A DNA stretch of 64,000 nt from Phenylobacterium haematophilum. Its GTDB lineage: Bacteria; Pseudomonadota; Alphaproteobacteria; Caulobacterales; Caulobacteraceae. The stretch spans positions 1 to 64,000 of the forward strand of contig NZ_JACIDK010000002.1 in the NCBI RefSeq assembly GCF_014196295.1. Reading direction: 5' to 3'. Of this stretch, positions 31,349 through 41,041 are shown piece by piece. The number at the start of each line of letters is the position of its first letter. Positions within the stretch are counted from its first letter, which is position 1. The notes below the pieces were generated by a model. The model saw nothing but the letters and a program-made list of their open reading frames with translations, was not told the origin of the DNA and made no database searches. Both the position numbers and the translations under genes were made by a program.

Positions 31349-31714
31349 TCAGGCGGTCAGGATCTGGCCGCCCACCACCTGAACCGGCCAGGGGGTGAGC
31401 CTCTGGTCGGCGCAGGGGCCGACGACGCAGTGGCCGTCGAGCGGACGGAACAGCGCCGCGTGGCCGCCGCAGAGGATCAGGTCGCCCTCGCGGGTCAGGT
31501 AGCGGTCGTCCCAGGCGGCCAGCGGCCAGCCGGCGTGCGGGCAGGAGTCGACATAGCCGCGGATCTGACCGCCGACCTGGACCACGAAGCCGGCGAACAT
31601 CTTGCCGTCCTCGCGGAAGCGGAAGCCCTTCGAGCCGGGGTCGGCCAGGTCGGCGAGCGCGCAGAGCGGCACGCCGGGGCCAGGCCGGGCCGGGTTGTCC
31701 GGGCCGTCGCGCAT
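31349..31714 (-). CDS. Rieske [2Fe-2S] protein
   Basis: A 121-aa single-domain ferredoxin-like Rieske protein. Ligands: Cys-Pro-His-Ala-Gly (SCPHAGWPL) and Cys-Gly-Gly-His (CGGHAALF), followed by CVVGPC. No oxygenase catalytic domain, so it is an electron carrier or regulatory subunit. Overlaps the YciI gene by one base (GTGA/TGATG style junction), same operon as gpsA and tsaD. Confidence 0.88.
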   Translation of the reverse strand: MRDGPDNPARPGPGVPLCALADLADPGSKGFRFREDGKMFAGFVVQVGGQIRGYVDSCPHAGWPLAAWDDRYLTREGDLILCGGHAALFRPLDGHCVVGPCADQRLTPWPVQVVGGQILTA

Positions 31715-32004
31715 CAGCTGGCGAAACCGCCGAGGGTCGGCTTGAAGGCGGTGATGTCCACGCGCTGGAACAGCCCGGCCTTGACGTAGGGATCGTCGGC
31801 CGAGAAGGCGCGGGCCTGGGCGATGTCGTCGAACTCCATGATCAGCATCGAGCCGGCCATCTCGCCCGCCTCGTTCAGCAGCGGGCCGCCCAGCTTGATG
31901 TGCGCCTTGAAGCTCCCAGCATAGGCCAGGTGGGCCTCGCGATTGGCGAGCCGCAGCTCCAGCGAAGCCGGCTTGTCGAGGCAGTGGATGGCGAAGATGG
32001 TCAC
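31714..32004 (-). CDS. YciI-like protein
   Basis: A 96-aa ferredoxin-fold (YCII) protein: FAIHCLDKPASLELRLANRE, LGGPLLNEAGEMAGSMLIME, FDDIAQARAFSADDPYVKAG, LFQRVDITAF. The conserved His/Asp pair of the family is visible. GTG 32004 follows AGAAGGA, so the long ORF seen upstream in this frame is a shadow of gpsA. Often linked to gpsA-tsaD in alphaproteobacteria; biochemical role unknown. Confidence 0.88.
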   Translation of the reverse strand: MTIFAIHCLDKPASLELRLANREAHLAYAGSFKAHIKLGGPLLNEAGEMAGSMLIMEFDDIAQARAFSADDPYVKAGLFQRVDITAFKPTLGGFAS

Positions 32005-32015
32005 GGGCGTTCCTT

Positions 32016-33005
32016 CTAGCGTTCGGATCTGATCGGGCGCGACAGGAGGCCGGCGATGGCCTGGTCGACCTGCGCCTCGCCGGCCAGGATGGCGGCGACG
32101 GCCTCGCAGATCGGGGCCTCGACGTTCAGCTTGCGGGCCAGGGCGACGACGGCGGGCGCCGAGGCGACGCCCTCGGCCACCGAGACCTTGCCGGCCAGGG
32201 CCTGTTCCAGCGTCTGGCCGCCGCCGAGCGCCAGGCCGACGCTCATGTTGCGCGACTGCGGCGAGGAGCAGGTCAGCACCAGATCCCCCAGGCCGCAGAG
32301 ACCGGCGACGGTCTCGGCCTCGGCGCCGAGCGCCACGGCCATGCGGGTCATCTCGGCGAAGCCGCGGGTGATCAGGGCGGCGTGCGCGCTGCGGCCCAGG
32401 CCCTTGCCCTCGGAAATGCCGCAGGCGATGGCCAAGACGTTCTTCACCGATCCGCCGATCTCGGCCCCGATCATGTCGGTGGCGAGGTACGGCCGGAAGG
32501 TCGGCAGGCTGAGCGCGGCGGCCAGTTGGAAGCCCAGCTCTTCGTCCGGGCAGGCCAGGGTGACGGCGGTCGGCAGGCCCTTGGCCACGTCGATGGCGAA
32601 GCTGGGGCCTGACAGAACGGCGGGCGAGGCCTGCGGCAGGCCTTCTTCCAGCACCTCGGTCATCAGCTTCAGAGAGCCCTGTTCGACGCCCTTGGAGCAC
32701 AGCACCATCGGCACGCCGGCCCGGGCGTAGGGTCGGAAGGCGTCGAGGCTGGAGCGGAGGTGCTGGGCCGGCGTCACGTTCAGCACGAAGTCCGCGCCGG
32801 CCAGGTCGGCGAGGTCGCCGCTGGCGCGGACCGGGGCGTCGAACACCACGCCGGGCAGGAAGGTCCTGTTCTCGCGCGTTTCGTTGACGGCGCTGACCAC
32901 CTCGGGCTCGCGCGCCCAGAGCGTGGTGTCGAGGCCGGCGCGGGCGCAGACCAGGGCGAGCGCGGTGCCCCAGGCTCCGCCGCCGATGACGCCTGCGGTC
33001 TTCAT
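32016..33005 (-). CDS. gpsA: glycerol-3-phosphate dehydrogenase [NAD(P)+]
   Basis: A 329-aa enzyme making sn-glycerol 3-phosphate from DHAP for phospholipids. Rossmann motif [16 protein letters not shown] near the N terminus, then [40 protein letters not shown], the catalytic Lys region [20 protein letters not shown] and [18 protein letters not shown]. Start ATG 33005 overlaps the tsaD stop by four bases. Confidence 0.96.
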   Translation of the reverse strand: MKTAGVIGGGAWGTALALVCARAGLDTTLWAREPEVVSAVNETRENRTFLPGVVFDAPVRASGDLADLAGADFVLNVTPAQHLRSSLDAFRPYARAGVPMVLCSKGVEQGSLKLMTEVLEEGLPQASPAVLSGPSFAIDVAKGLPTAVTLACPDEELGFQLAAALSLPTFRPYLATDMIGAEIGGSVKNVLAIACGISEGKGLGRSAHAALITRGFAEMTRMAVALGAEAETVAGLCGLGDLVLTCSSPQSRNMSVGLALGGGQTLEQALAGKVSVAEGVASAPAVVALARKLNVEAPICEAVAAILAGEAQVDQAIAGLLSRPIRSER

Positions 33006-34093
33006 GCCTTGGCTCCCTTGCGGCCGAATGCGTGGGTGGGGTTGGCGGCGGCCGCTTCCGGGTCCAGCGGCCAACGCGGCCGAGCCGGAGCGTCCATCGG
33101 ATCGGATATGCCCAGCGCCAGGCGCTCGGCCCCGGCCAGGGCGATCATCGCCGCATTGTCGGTGCAGTAGGCCAGCGGCGGGGCGTCGAACGAGTAGCCG
33201 TGCTTGGTCGCGATCTGCTGCAGGGCGGCGCGGACGGCCTTGTTGGCGGCGACGCCGCCGGCCACCACGAAGCGCAACGGCAGGCCGGGACGGTCCTGGG
33301 CGTAGGCGACCATGGCCCGCTCGGTGCGTTCCGACAGCTGGCGGGCGATGGCGCCCTGGACCGCGGCGGCGAGGTCGCGGCGCTGGGCGTCGGTTTCGAC
33401 GGCGGCGGCGAAGCGGGCGGCGGCCGTCTTCAGGCCCGAGAACGAGAAGTCGAAGCCCTTGCGCCCGAGCAGGGCGCGCGGGAGGTCGTAGGCGGACGGA
33501 TCGCCGCCCTCGGCGAGCTTCTCCAGCGCCGGGCCGCCCGGATAGGGCAGGCCCATGGACTTGGCGATCTTGTCGAAGGCCTCGCCTGCCGCATCATCGA
33601 TGGTCGAGCCGAGCCGCTTGCAGGCCCCGACGCCCTCGACGCTGAGCAACTGGCAATGGCCGCCGGAGACCAGCAGCAGGAGGAACGGATAGGGGATGTC
33701 GGCCGCCAGCCGGGCCGAGACCGCATGGCCTTCCAAGTGGTTGACCGCGACCAGCGGCAGGCCGCGGGCCAGGGCGACGGCCTTTCCGAACGACAGGCCG
33801 ACCATCACCCCGCCGACCAGGCCGGGCCCGGCTGTGGCGGCGACGCCGGTGAGGTCGCCGTAGCCGAGGCCGGCGGTCTTCATCGCCTCGGCGGCGACCG
33901 CGTCGATGGTCTCGACGTGCGAGCGGGCGGCGATCTCGGGCACCACGCCGCCATAGGGGGCGTGCAGGGCGAACTGGGCGCCGATCACCGACGACAGCAC
34001 CTGGACCTGTCCGGTTTCGTCCAGGCGCACGACCGCCGCGGCGGTTTCGTCGCAGCTGGTTTCCAGGCCAAGGACGGTCAGCGGCTTTGTCAA
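33002..34093 (-). CDS. tsaD: tRNA N6-adenosine threonylcarbamoyltransferase TsaD
   Basis: A 363-aa ASKHA-fold protein of the t6A pathway. [31 protein letters not shown], then the iron ligands in [13 protein letters not shown] (HxxxH), [18 protein letters not shown] and [13 protein letters not shown]. It transfers threonylcarbamoyl to A37 with TsaB/TsaE. TTG at 34093 is the only start near the family N terminus; GGGAG precedes it. Divergent from hemC, 83 bases apart, a typical alphaproteobacterial arrangement. Confidence 0.95.
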   Translation of the reverse strand: MTKPLTVLGLETSCDETAAAVVRLDETGQVQVLSSVIGAQFALHAPYGGVVPEIAARSHVETIDAVAAEAMKTAGLGYGDLTGVAATAGPGLVGGVMVGLSFGKAVALARGLPLVAVNHLEGHAVSARLAADIPYPFLLLLVSGGHCQLLSVEGVGACKRLGSTIDDAAGEAFDKIAKSMGLPYPGGPALEKLAEGGDPSAYDLPRALLGRKGFDFSFSGLKTAAARFAAAVETDAQRRDLAAAVQGAIARQLSERTERAMVAYAQDRPGLPLRFVVAGGVAANKAVRAALQQIATKHGYSFDAPPLAYCTDNAAMIALAGAERLALGISDPMDAPARPRWPLDPEAAAANPTHAFGRKGAKA

Positions 34094-34176
34094 CTAAGGG
34101 CTCCCGCAGGTTGCGGCATTCGGTCCGGTCCTATAGGCCGGGGCTTCCTTTGAAACGCCGAGGTAGACTGCGCGTC

Positions 34177-35145
34177 GTGCCCACGCAACCGCCCGTCCGG
34201 ATCGGAGCCCGCGGCTCCAAGCTTTCGCTGGCCCAGACCGGCATCGTCCAGCGCCGTATCGCCGCCGCCCTCGGCGCCGACCCGACCAACCCCGCCGAGG
34301 TGGAAGCCGTCGCCCAGATCGTGGTGATCACGACGACCGGCGACCGCGTTCAGGACCGCCGGCTGCTGGAAATCGGCGGCAAGGGCATGTTCACCAAGGA
34401 GATCGAAGAAGCGCTGCTGAGCGGCGCCATCGACTGCGCGGTGCACTCGATGAAGGACATGCCGGCCCTGCTGCCCGAGGGGCTGTGCATCGCCGCGATT
34501 CCTGAACGCGAGGACCCGCGCGATGCGTTCCTGAGCCACAAGGTCGAGAAGATGGAGGATTTGCCGCTGGGGGCCATCCTCGGCACCGCCTCGCTGCGCC
34601 GTCAGGCCCAGGCGCTGAACCGCCGCGGCGACCTGGACGTGCGGATGCTGCGCGGCAACGTCGACACCCGGCTGGCCAAGCTGGCCGCCGGCGAGGCCGA
34701 TGCGATCCTGCTGGCGATGTCGGGCCTCAACCGCCTCGGCCTCGGCCACCTGCCGCAGAGTCTGCTCGACCCGGTCGAATATCCGCCGGCCCCCGGCCAG
34801 GGCGCCCTGGCGATCGAAACCCGGGTCAGCGACATCGACAAGCCGTGGCTGGAGGCGATCCGCCACGCGCCGACCGTGGTCGCGGTCGCCGCTGAGCGCG
34901 GCGCTCTCATGGCGCTGGAAGGCTCGTGCAAGACCGCCATCGGCGCCTACGCGCGGTTGGCGAACGGTTCGCTGCACCTGATCGTCGAGGCGCTGTCCGC
35001 CGACGGCGTACACAAGTTCCGCCACGAGGGCTCGACCGAGCTGTCGGCCGCCGCCGACCCGCAGGAAGCGGCCCGCGCGCTGGGCCTGTCGCTGGGCGCA
35101 GCGGTGAAGGCCGAGGGCGGCGACCTGATCCTGCCGCCGGAATAG
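34177..35145 (+). CDS. hemC: porphobilinogen deaminase (hydroxymethylbilane synthase)
   Basis: A 322-aa heme-pathway enzyme polymerising four porphobilinogens. VRIGARGSKLSLAQTGIVQR, then GGKGMFTKEIEEALLSGAID, CAVHSMKDMPALLPEG, TASLRRQAQ, LRGNVDTRLAKLAAGEADAI and the cofactor-binding Cys in LEGSCKTAIGAYA. GTG 34177 gives the normal length; the longer ORF upstream runs into the tsaD promoter. Confidence 0.95.
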   Translation: MPTQPPVRIGARGSKLSLAQTGIVQRRIAAALGADPTNPAEVEAVAQIVVITTTGDRVQDRRLLEIGGKGMFTKEIEEALLSGAIDCAVHSMKDMPALLPEGLCIAAIPEREDPRDAFLSHKVEKMEDLPLGAILGTASLRRQAQALNRRGDLDVRMLRGNVDTRLAKLAAGEADAILLAMSGLNRLGLGHLPQSLLDPVEYPPAPGQGALAIETRVSDIDKPWLEAIRHAPTVVAVAAERGALMALEGSCKTAIGAYARLANGSLHLIVEALSADGVHKFRHEGSTELSAAADPQEAARALGLSLGAAVKAEGGDLILPPE

Positions 35146-35207
35146 ACCGCTTTGCAACGCAGCGGATTGATTCAGACGCTGCATCTCTCCAGGGTTGCAG
35201 CTGAGCC

Positions 35208-35915
35208 ATGAGCAGTCAGCGCCCTCTGAAGATCTGGATCACTCGCGCCGAACCGGGGGCGGAGGCCACCGCCGCGCGGGTGCGCGAGCGTGGGCATACG
35301 CCGCTGGTCGCGCCGCTGCTGGCCGTGCGCATGGTCGAGGACCCGCAGATCGACCTGAGCGGCGTGCGGGCCCTGGCCTTCACCAGCGCCAACGGCCTGC
35401 GTGCCTTCGCCAGCGCCTGCGCGGACCGCTCTCTGCAGGTGTTTGCGGTGGGGGCGGCCACCGCCCAGGCCGCACGCGAGGCGGGTTTCCGGCGGGTGCT
35501 GTCGGCCGACGGCGACGTGAACGCCCTGGCCGACGGCATCGCCGCGCGGCGCAGCGAGATCGGCGGGGCGGTGCTGCATCCGGGCGCGGCCGAGCTGGCC
35601 GGCGACCTGGCCGGGGCGCTGGGCCGCGCCGGCGTCGAGGTCCGCGCCCTGACGCTCTATGATACCGTGCCGGTCGAGCCGACGCCGGATCAGCTCGAGG
35701 CGTTGGCCCAGGCTGATGTCGCGCTCGTGCACTCGGCCAAGGCCGGCCGGGCGCTGGCCAAGGTGCTGGCCGCTCATCCCATGCCCGGGCTGAAGGTGCT
35801 GGGCCTGTCGAAGGCGGTGCTGGCGCCGCTGACCGACACCTCGCTCGCGTCCCGGCGATCCGCGCCCTTTCCGCTCGAAGCGGCGCTGTTGAATCTGATA
35901 GACCGTTCAGCATGA
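35208..35915 (+). CDS. hemD: uroporphyrinogen-III synthase
   Basis: A 235-aa HEM4-fold enzyme cyclising hydroxymethylbilane. WITRAEPGAEATAARV, ALAFTSANGLRAFA, VFAVGAATAQAAREAGF, LYDTVPVEPTPDQL and LVHSAKAGRAL are the typical blocks. Sequence is generally weakly conserved; place after hemC confirms it. Overlaps the next gene by four bases. Confidence 0.92.
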   Translation: MSSQRPLKIWITRAEPGAEATAARVRERGHTPLVAPLLAVRMVEDPQIDLSGVRALAFTSANGLRAFASACADRSLQVFAVGAATAQAAREAGFRRVLSADGDVNALADGIAARRSEIGGAVLHPGAAELAGDLAGALGRAGVEVRALTLYDTVPVEPTPDQLEALAQADVALVHSAKAGRALAKVLAAHPMPGLKVLGLSKAVLAPLTDTSLASRRSAPFPLEAALLNLIDRSA

Positions 35916-36772
35916 GCGACCAGCTGTCCGCCCCGCGCGATCCTGGCTCTTACTCCCGCCGCCGCGCCGGCCTTGGCGTCGGCGCGCTCATCCTTTTCGG
36001 GATCGCCTGCGTGGCCGGCGGCTACAGCCTGGCGCGGTTCGGTCCGACGCTGCCCGATATCTATCCGGACAAGCCGCGGGCCGGCGCGACGAGCGAGGTC
36101 GCGCCCTGGGCCGCCGAGCCGCCGCCTGTGACGGCCGAGGAAGCTCCGGTCGCGGCGCCCGCGCCCATCGCCCTGCCGGAGCCGGCAGGAGACGATGCGA
36201 CGGCCCGCCGGCTCGACGCCCTGGAGGCCGACCGCGGGAAGCTGGCCTCGGCCTCGGCCTCAGCCCTGGCCGCCAGCGCGCTGATGCAGGCGGCGCAGGG
36301 ATCGCGGCCTTTCGCGCCGGAGGTGAAGGCGCTGGCCGAGCTGGCGCCCAGCCTCGACCTGCGCGCCCTGCAGGTCGACGCCGAGCGCGGCGCGCCCAGC
36401 CGCGCGGCGCTGGCGGCGAGCTTCCCGGACTACGCGGCCCGTGCCGCTTCGGCCGCCCGCGCGCCGGGCGACGGCGCCGGGGTGCTGGACCGGGTCGGTT
36501 ATGCGCTGGGCCGGGTGGTGGCGCTGCGCCGGGTCGGCGAGGTGCCGGGCGACGGCCCCGACGCGATCCTGGCGCGGGCCGAGCGGCAGATCGATGACGG
36601 CGACATCGTCGGGGCGCTGGCGACGCTGGATGCGCTGCCGGCCGGCGCCAAGGATGCGCTGGGCCCCTGGCGAGATCGGGCCGAGCGCCGCGCCAAGATC
36701 GACCGCGAGATCGCCGCGATCCGGGCCCAGGCTTTGCAGGAGTTGTCGCAGCTGGCGCGGAGCGGCGGATGA
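35912..36772 (+). CDS. mitofilin-like (COG4223) inner-membrane protein
   Basis: A 286-aa protein with one N-terminal helix (VGALILFGIACVAGGYSLAR), a Pro/Ala-rich linker, a short coiled segment (ARRLDALEADRGKLASASAS) and a periplasmic helical domain rich in Ala. In alphaproteobacteria this slot between hemD and HemY holds a Mic60/mitofilin homologue that shapes intracytoplasmic membranes; E. coli has HemX here. Overlaps HemY gene by four bases. Confidence 0.82.
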   Translation: MSDQLSAPRDPGSYSRRRAGLGVGALILFGIACVAGGYSLARFGPTLPDIYPDKPRAGATSEVAPWAAEPPPVTAEEAPVAAPAPIALPEPAGDDATARRLDALEADRGKLASASASALAASALMQAAQGSRPFAPEVKALAELAPSLDLRALQVDAERGAPSRAALAASFPDYAARAASAARAPGDGAGVLDRVGYALGRVVALRRVGEVPGDGPDAILARAERQIDDGDIVGALATLDALPAGAKDALGPWRDRAERRAKIDREIAAIRAQALQELSQLARSGG

Positions 36773-38295
36773 TCCGCACGGCGGTCATCCTGTTCCTGGT
36801 CGCCGCCCTGGCGACCGCCATGCTGGCCATCACCGGCGAGCCGGGCCACGCCAGCATCACCTGGCTGGGCTGGCGGGCCGACATGACCGCGGCGGCTTTC
36901 GTGCTGATCACGCTGTTCGTCGCGCTGTCGGCGATGCTGGCCTGGCGGCTGCTGGTCTGGGCCGTCGAGGCGCCGCGTCGGGCCGAGCGGGCGCGGGCGG
37001 AGGCCAGGCAGCGGCAAGCCAACGAGGTGCTGACCCGCGGCTTCGTGGCGGTGGCGGCCGGCGACGGGTTGGAGGCGCGGCGGCTGGCCGCGAAGGCCTC
37101 CGACCTCGCCGACGAGGCGCCTGGACTGGTGCGGGTGCTCGCCGCGCAGGCGGCCGAGGCCGCAGGGGACGCGGTCGCCGCGCAGGCCGCTTACACCGCC
37201 ATGCTCAGCCTGCCGGACATGCGGCTGGCCGGGCGCAAGGGACTGATGCAGCTGGCGCTGGCGCAGGGCGACCAAGCCGGCGCGGCTGCGCACGCCGAGG
37301 CCGCCTACGCCGAACCCCGCACCGCCCGCTGGGCCTGGCGCGCGGTCCTGGAGACGCGGCTGGAGGCCGGCGACTGGGACGGCGCGCGGGACCTGGCCAA
37401 GGACGCGCTGGAGCGAAAGATCATCTCGCCGCTGGTCGCCGAGCGGGCGCGCGCCGCGCTGCTCGCCGCGTCGGCCGCGCAGCTTGAAGGCGACGCCGAT
37501 CCGAAGCGCCGCGCCCAGGCGCTGGAGCGCGCCGCCGAGGCCGCCAAGCTGCAGCCGGGTTTCGCGCCTGGCGTGGTCATGGCCGCGCGGCTGCTGAGCC
37601 TCGACGGCAAGGCCGGCCGCGCGTCGCTGGTTCTGGAGAACGCCTGGAAGGCCGCGCCTCATCCGGCGCTGTGGCTCGCCTATCGAGACCTGAAGACCGA
37701 CGAGACGCCTCGCCAGCGCAGCGAGCGGCTCTGGCGGCTGGCCTCGCTGAACCCTGCCGACCGTGAGAGCCGGATTCTGCTGGTCGAGCAGGCGCTGATC
37801 GCCGGCGACCCAGAGCGCGCCCAGGAGGCGGCGCAGGCGCTGGCGGCCGAGCCGGTCACCGCCCGCATCGCCGGGCTGTTCGCGCGCGCCGCCTTCGCCG
37901 CCGGCCAGCCGGACGAGGCGCGGGTGTGGATGGCGCGCGGCGTCGGCGCGCCGCAGGAGCCGGACTGGTCCGATCTCGATCCCGAGGGCCGCGCCTTCGC
38001 CTACCAGCCCGCCGATTGGGCGCGGCTGGTGGTGAGCTTCGCCGAGAGCGGCGAGCTGATTCATCCGCGCCATGAGCGGCGCGAACGAACCATGAGCGAG
38101 CTGCCCGAACTGCCGATTTCCTACGCCGATTCAGCGGCTTTGCTCGCCGGACACGGGGGAGAGCCGGCTCCATTCGACCTCGCCGACGGGGTCTATGAAG
38201 ACGACGAACCGCCCCCGGCCCCGGCCCCGCGCGGCGGCGAACGGCGCCCTTCTGGAAGGCGGCGCTTGGCGAGCGCCCCGAGAGTCGCTAAGTAG
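36769..38295 (+). CDS. hemY: HemY-like TPR membrane protein
   Basis: A 508-aa protein: helix 1 (AVILFLVAALATAMLAI), a short loop with TWLGWRADMTAAAFV, helix 2, then many alanine-rich tetratricopeptide-like helices (residues 100-400) and a Pro-rich tail. It matches the HemY_N domain, not the protoporphyrinogen oxidase of the same name. Co-transcribed with hemCD; role in heme synthesis is unproven. Confidence 0.85.
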   Translation: MIRTAVILFLVAALATAMLAITGEPGHASITWLGWRADMTAAAFVLITLFVALSAMLAWRLLVWAVEAPRRAERARAEARQRQANEVLTRGFVAVAAGDGLEARRLAAKASDLADEAPGLVRVLAAQAAEAAGDAVAAQAAYTAMLSLPDMRLAGRKGLMQLALAQGDQAGAAAHAEAAYAEPRTARWAWRAVLETRLEAGDWDGARDLAKDALERKIISPLVAERARAALLAASAAQLEGDADPKRRAQALERAAEAAKLQPGFAPGVVMAARLLSLDGKAGRASLVLENAWKAAPHPALWLAYRDLKTDETPRQRSERLWRLASLNPADRESRILLVEQALIAGDPERAQEAAQALAAEPVTARIAGLFARAAFAAGQPDEARVWMARGVGAPQEPDWSDLDPEGRAFAYQPADWARLVVSFAESGELIHPRHERRERTMSELPELPISYADSAALLAGHGGEPAPFDLADGVYEDDEPPPAPAPRGGERRPSGRRRLASAPRVAK

Positions 38296-38337
38296 GCGCT
38301 CCCTCGCGGGCCAAATCGGCCGGCGAGCGCGTACCAG

Positions 38338-38413
38338 GCCGCTTTAGCTCAGCTGGTAGAGCACCTCATTCGTAATGAGGGGGTCACAGGTTCGAGTCCT
38401 GTAAGCGGCACCA
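38338..38413 (+). tRNA. tRNA-Thr(CGT)
   Basis: A 76-base cloverleaf: acceptor GCCGCTT/AAGCGGC, D arm GCTC-AGCTGGTAGA-GC, anticodon arm CCTCA-TTCGTAA-TGAGG with anticodon CGT (reads ACG), T arm ACAGG-TTCGAGT-CCTGT. Discriminator A and an encoded CCA are present. Confidence 0.97.
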
Positions 38414-38470
38414 CCTTCCCAGACATCGACGATCTGCCCGCGCAGCCCCGTGCCCGACCGAAGTCCCACG

Positions 38471-38499
38471 AAAAAGGGCGCGGCCGGAGCCGCGCCCTT
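38471..38499 (-). terminator. rho-independent terminator of the PPIase lipoprotein gene
   Basis: On the minus strand AAGGGCGCGGC and GCCGCGCCCTT pair in an 11-base stem with a four-base loop, followed by a T run (AAAAA on the plus strand). It may also serve tRNA-Thr from the other side. Confidence 0.88.
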
Positions 38500-38523
38500 C
38501 GATCGGCTGGTCGGGTTGCGCCC

Positions 38524-39420
38524 TTAGGTGTTCGGGGCCGGCGCCGGGGCGGCCGGGGTCGCCGGCTTGGCGACCGGCTTGGCCGGGTCGGGCTTGTACT
38601 TGTCGTTGTAGGTGATCTTGCCCTCGGCGCTCTTGCGGATGGACTCGATCTGGCGGCCGACGGCCTCCTGGGTGCGCATCTGCTTCAGGCCGGCGGTGGC
38701 GTAGTTGATCGCCCGCTCGCCGGTGAACGGCAGGGTGCGGCTCTCGCGGATCTGATTGACGAACACCGCGTTGCCGCGCGGGAAGACGAAGATCTCGCCC
38801 GCCGGCAGCTTCATCAGCGTCTCGGTCAGACCTTCCGGCGCGTTCAGGGTGTCGAGCACGGTGGTGGTGCGCTGGAAGTCGAGGTTCTCGCGGCCCAGCA
38901 CGGCTTCCACCTGTTCGAGCGTGGTCAGCGGCTCGAACTGCTTCATCAGTTCGGGGCTGAACTTGCCGACCACGATCTGGTCGACGACCATCACGCGGCG
39001 GTCGGCGAACATGTGCGGGTGCTCGGCGACGAACTTTTCGGCGTCGACGCGCGAGGGGTTGGCCACGGTCGCAGCGACCTTGCGCTGCATCGCGCCGACC
39101 AGCATCGCTTCCTTGGCCTGCATTTCCTGCTGTGCGAAGGCCGGGGTCTTGTCGAGCTTCTCTTCCTTGGCGGCCTGGGCCAGCAGCTTGCGGGTGATGA
39201 TCGACTGCAGCGCGGCCTGTTCCAACGCCTTGCGCTGGGTCGCGTCCGCGGCCGACGCGCCGCCGAGTTCCCGGTTAAGCTCGGTGACCGTAATCTCCTC
39301 GCCGTTCACCGTGGCGACGACCTGGCCCTTGGGGGCCTTGGAGCCGCCTCCAATCATGCCGCAGCCGCTCATGGCCACGCAGGCGAGCAGCGCTGCGCCA
39401 TGAGTCCAGTTCAACTTCAT
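38524..39420 (-). CDS. lipoprotein peptidyl-prolyl isomerase (SurA/EpsD-like)
   Basis: A 298-aa exported protein. The signal peptide with lipobox (AALLACVAMSGCG, lipidated Cys at about 20) is followed by a SurA-N-like helical region (VNGEEITVTELNRELGG; KALEQAALQSIITRKLLAQA) and a degenerate parvulin-like domain. The Pro/Ala-rich tail is typical of alphaproteobacteria. EpsD-family members help exopolysaccharide secretion, but no eps genes are near. ATG 39420 follows GGAG. Confidence 0.8.
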   Translation of the reverse strand: MKLNWTHGAALLACVAMSGCGMIGGGSKAPKGQVVATVNGEEITVTELNRELGGASAADATQRKALEQAALQSIITRKLLAQAAKEEKLDKTPAFAQQEMQAKEAMLVGAMQRKVAATVANPSRVDAEKFVAEHPHMFADRRVMVVDQIVVGKFSPELMKQFEPLTTLEQVEAVLGRENLDFQRTTTVLDTLNAPEGLTETLMKLPAGEIFVFPRGNAVFVNQIRESRTLPFTGERAINYATAGLKQMRTQEAVGRQIESIRKSAEGKITYNDKYKPDPAKPVAKPATPAAPAPAPNT

Positions 39421-39721
39421 CGGTTTCTCCCAGAGTAAGCCGCAAGGCCCCGCCGACCTGAGGCGCCACGTTTGCGGGCGCCGGTCAACCATGACTAGCC
39501 GCTGGCCCCTTTAACTCCGAAACATCTTAAGCTGTCACGAACAGCGATCTTCGGCGAGGCTGGAGCAGGATGCGACGAACCGCGCGTCCCGCCGCCGGAC
39601 ATCGCGCCGCGGATTCCTGCCGTTAGGTGTTGCAACTCAAGGCCGGACAAGGGAAAACCCGAGCCGCCCCGCGCGGTCCGCGCCGCTGCGGGCCCGCCGA
39701 CGAGGTCCCCAGTCCCAGCCG
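39421..39721. other. 301-bp divergent intergenic region
   Basis: Between the PPIase lipoprotein and the zinc-ribbon gene. It must hold both promoters, but I see no convincing -35/-10 pair, operator or small gene. A CTTTAACTC and CTTAAGCTG stretch near 39510-39535 is the only AT-rich patch. Confidence 0.4.
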
Positions 39722-40015
39722 ATGAGCGACGAACCCAAGCGCCGCCCGATTCTGTCCCTGAAGAATCCTCCGAAGGTCGTCGTGCCCGAGGGGCCGAAGC
39801 GCCCTGCGCCGCCGCCGGCCCCGCCGCCTCCGCCGCAGTACGACTGGAAGTGCAAGCCTTGCGGGGCGGGGCTTTCGATCGAAGACAACCTGACCGACGA
39901 GGTCGTGATCCGCTGCCCGGCGTGCAACGCCAAGCTGGGCACGGTCGCCGACTTCCGCGCCGACCCGCCGCCGACCAAGCTGCGCGCCCGGCCGACCAAG
40001 CGCGCGGCGTCCTAA
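39722..40015 (+). CDS. zinc-ribbon small protein
   Basis: A 97-aa protein with a Pro-rich N-terminal half and a two-knuckle zinc ribbon (WKCKPCGAGL and IRCPACNAKLG), ending in a basic tail. The Pro run and basic ends suggest a nucleic-acid or protein adaptor. No defined family. Convergent with the sirtuin gene five bases away. Confidence 0.65.
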   Translation: MSDEPKRRPILSLKNPPKVVVPEGPKRPAPPPAPPPPPQYDWKCKPCGAGLSIEDNLTDEVVIRCPACNAKLGTVADFRADPPPTKLRARPTKRAAS

Positions 40016-40020
40016 GGGCG

Positions 40021-40764
40021 TCAGGCGCCGATCACTTCGCTCATCACCGCACCGATCTCGTCGTGCAGGACGATGTCGGCGACCGGGTCCTGCTCGGTCG
40101 GCTCGCGGTTGACGATCGCCAGGGTCGCGCCGTTGCGCTTGGCCATCAGCGGGAAGCCGGCGGCCGGATAGACCACCAGCGACGAGCCAAGGACCAGGAA
40201 CAGGTCGCAGCCGAGGGTATGCGCCTGCGCCTCATCCATCGGGCCCTGCGGCATCGACTGGCCGAATGAGATGGTCGCTGACTTCACCAGGCCGCCGCAG
40301 GCGCGGCAGATCGGGATTTCGCCGCGTTGCGTGAAACTTTCCCGAAATTCTTCGAACTCGTGTCGCAGGCCGCAAGCCAGACAGCGCGCATAGTGCGCAT
40401 TGCCGTGCAACTCGATGACCTTGTCGTCCGGTACGCCCGATTCCTGGTGCAGGTTGTCGACGTTCTGGGTGATCACCGCGCTGGCCCTACCGTTGCGAAC
40501 CAGTTTGGCGACAGCGGTATGACCGTCATTGGGCCGCGCGCCGGTCCATTTCGCGGCGCCTGAGAACACCCGGGTCCAGGCTTCGCGGCGGCGGCCCTCG
40601 TCGCCGACGAACTCCTGAAAGTAGATCGGCTTCATCTTGCTCCACACCCCACCAGGGCTGCGGAAATCGGGCACGCCGGACTCCGTGGAGATGCCGGCGC
40701 CGGTGAACACCACGATGCGCCGCGCCTTGGTGATCGCCTCGGCCAACTGCGCACGCCCGGCCAT
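40021..40764 (-). CDS. cobB: NAD-dependent protein deacylase (sirtuin)
   Basis: A 247-aa Sir2 enzyme. FTGAGISTESGVPDFR, ITQNVDNLHQESG, catalytic His in VIELHGNAHYARC, zinc Cys pairs CLACG and CRACGG, then GSSLVVYPAAGFP. It removes acyl groups from lysine with NAD. Separate transcript. Confidence 0.95.
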   Translation of the reverse strand: MAGRAQLAEAITKARRIVVFTGAGISTESGVPDFRSPGGVWSKMKPIYFQEFVGDEGRRREAWTRVFSGAAKWTGARPNDGHTAVAKLVRNGRASAVITQNVDNLHQESGVPDDKVIELHGNAHYARCLACGLRHEFEEFRESFTQRGEIPICRACGGLVKSATISFGQSMPQGPMDEAQAHTLGCDLFLVLGSSLVVYPAAGFPLMAKRNGATLAIVNREPTEQDPVADIVLHDEIGAVMSEVIGA

Positions 40765-41041
40765 CTTGCTCCTCCTCGCCGCAATTGAGCGTCAGAAAGA
40801 TGGGTAGCGTGTCGTGGCGCGCAACGCCATGGCGGTATGGCCGACAAATCTCAAGGTCATACCTGGCGTGAGAGCTAAGTAGCGCCGACTTAAAATGATA
40901 GATTGACTATCAATGTGTCGCAAGTGAGACGCCTGTAGACTTCATATGCGACAATCTGTCGGCTCAGCATTAATCGCCATTAACAATCTGGAAGCCTGTT
41001 TTATCTAACGAATGCTGTGATCTGTACCTTGGGGGCTCACA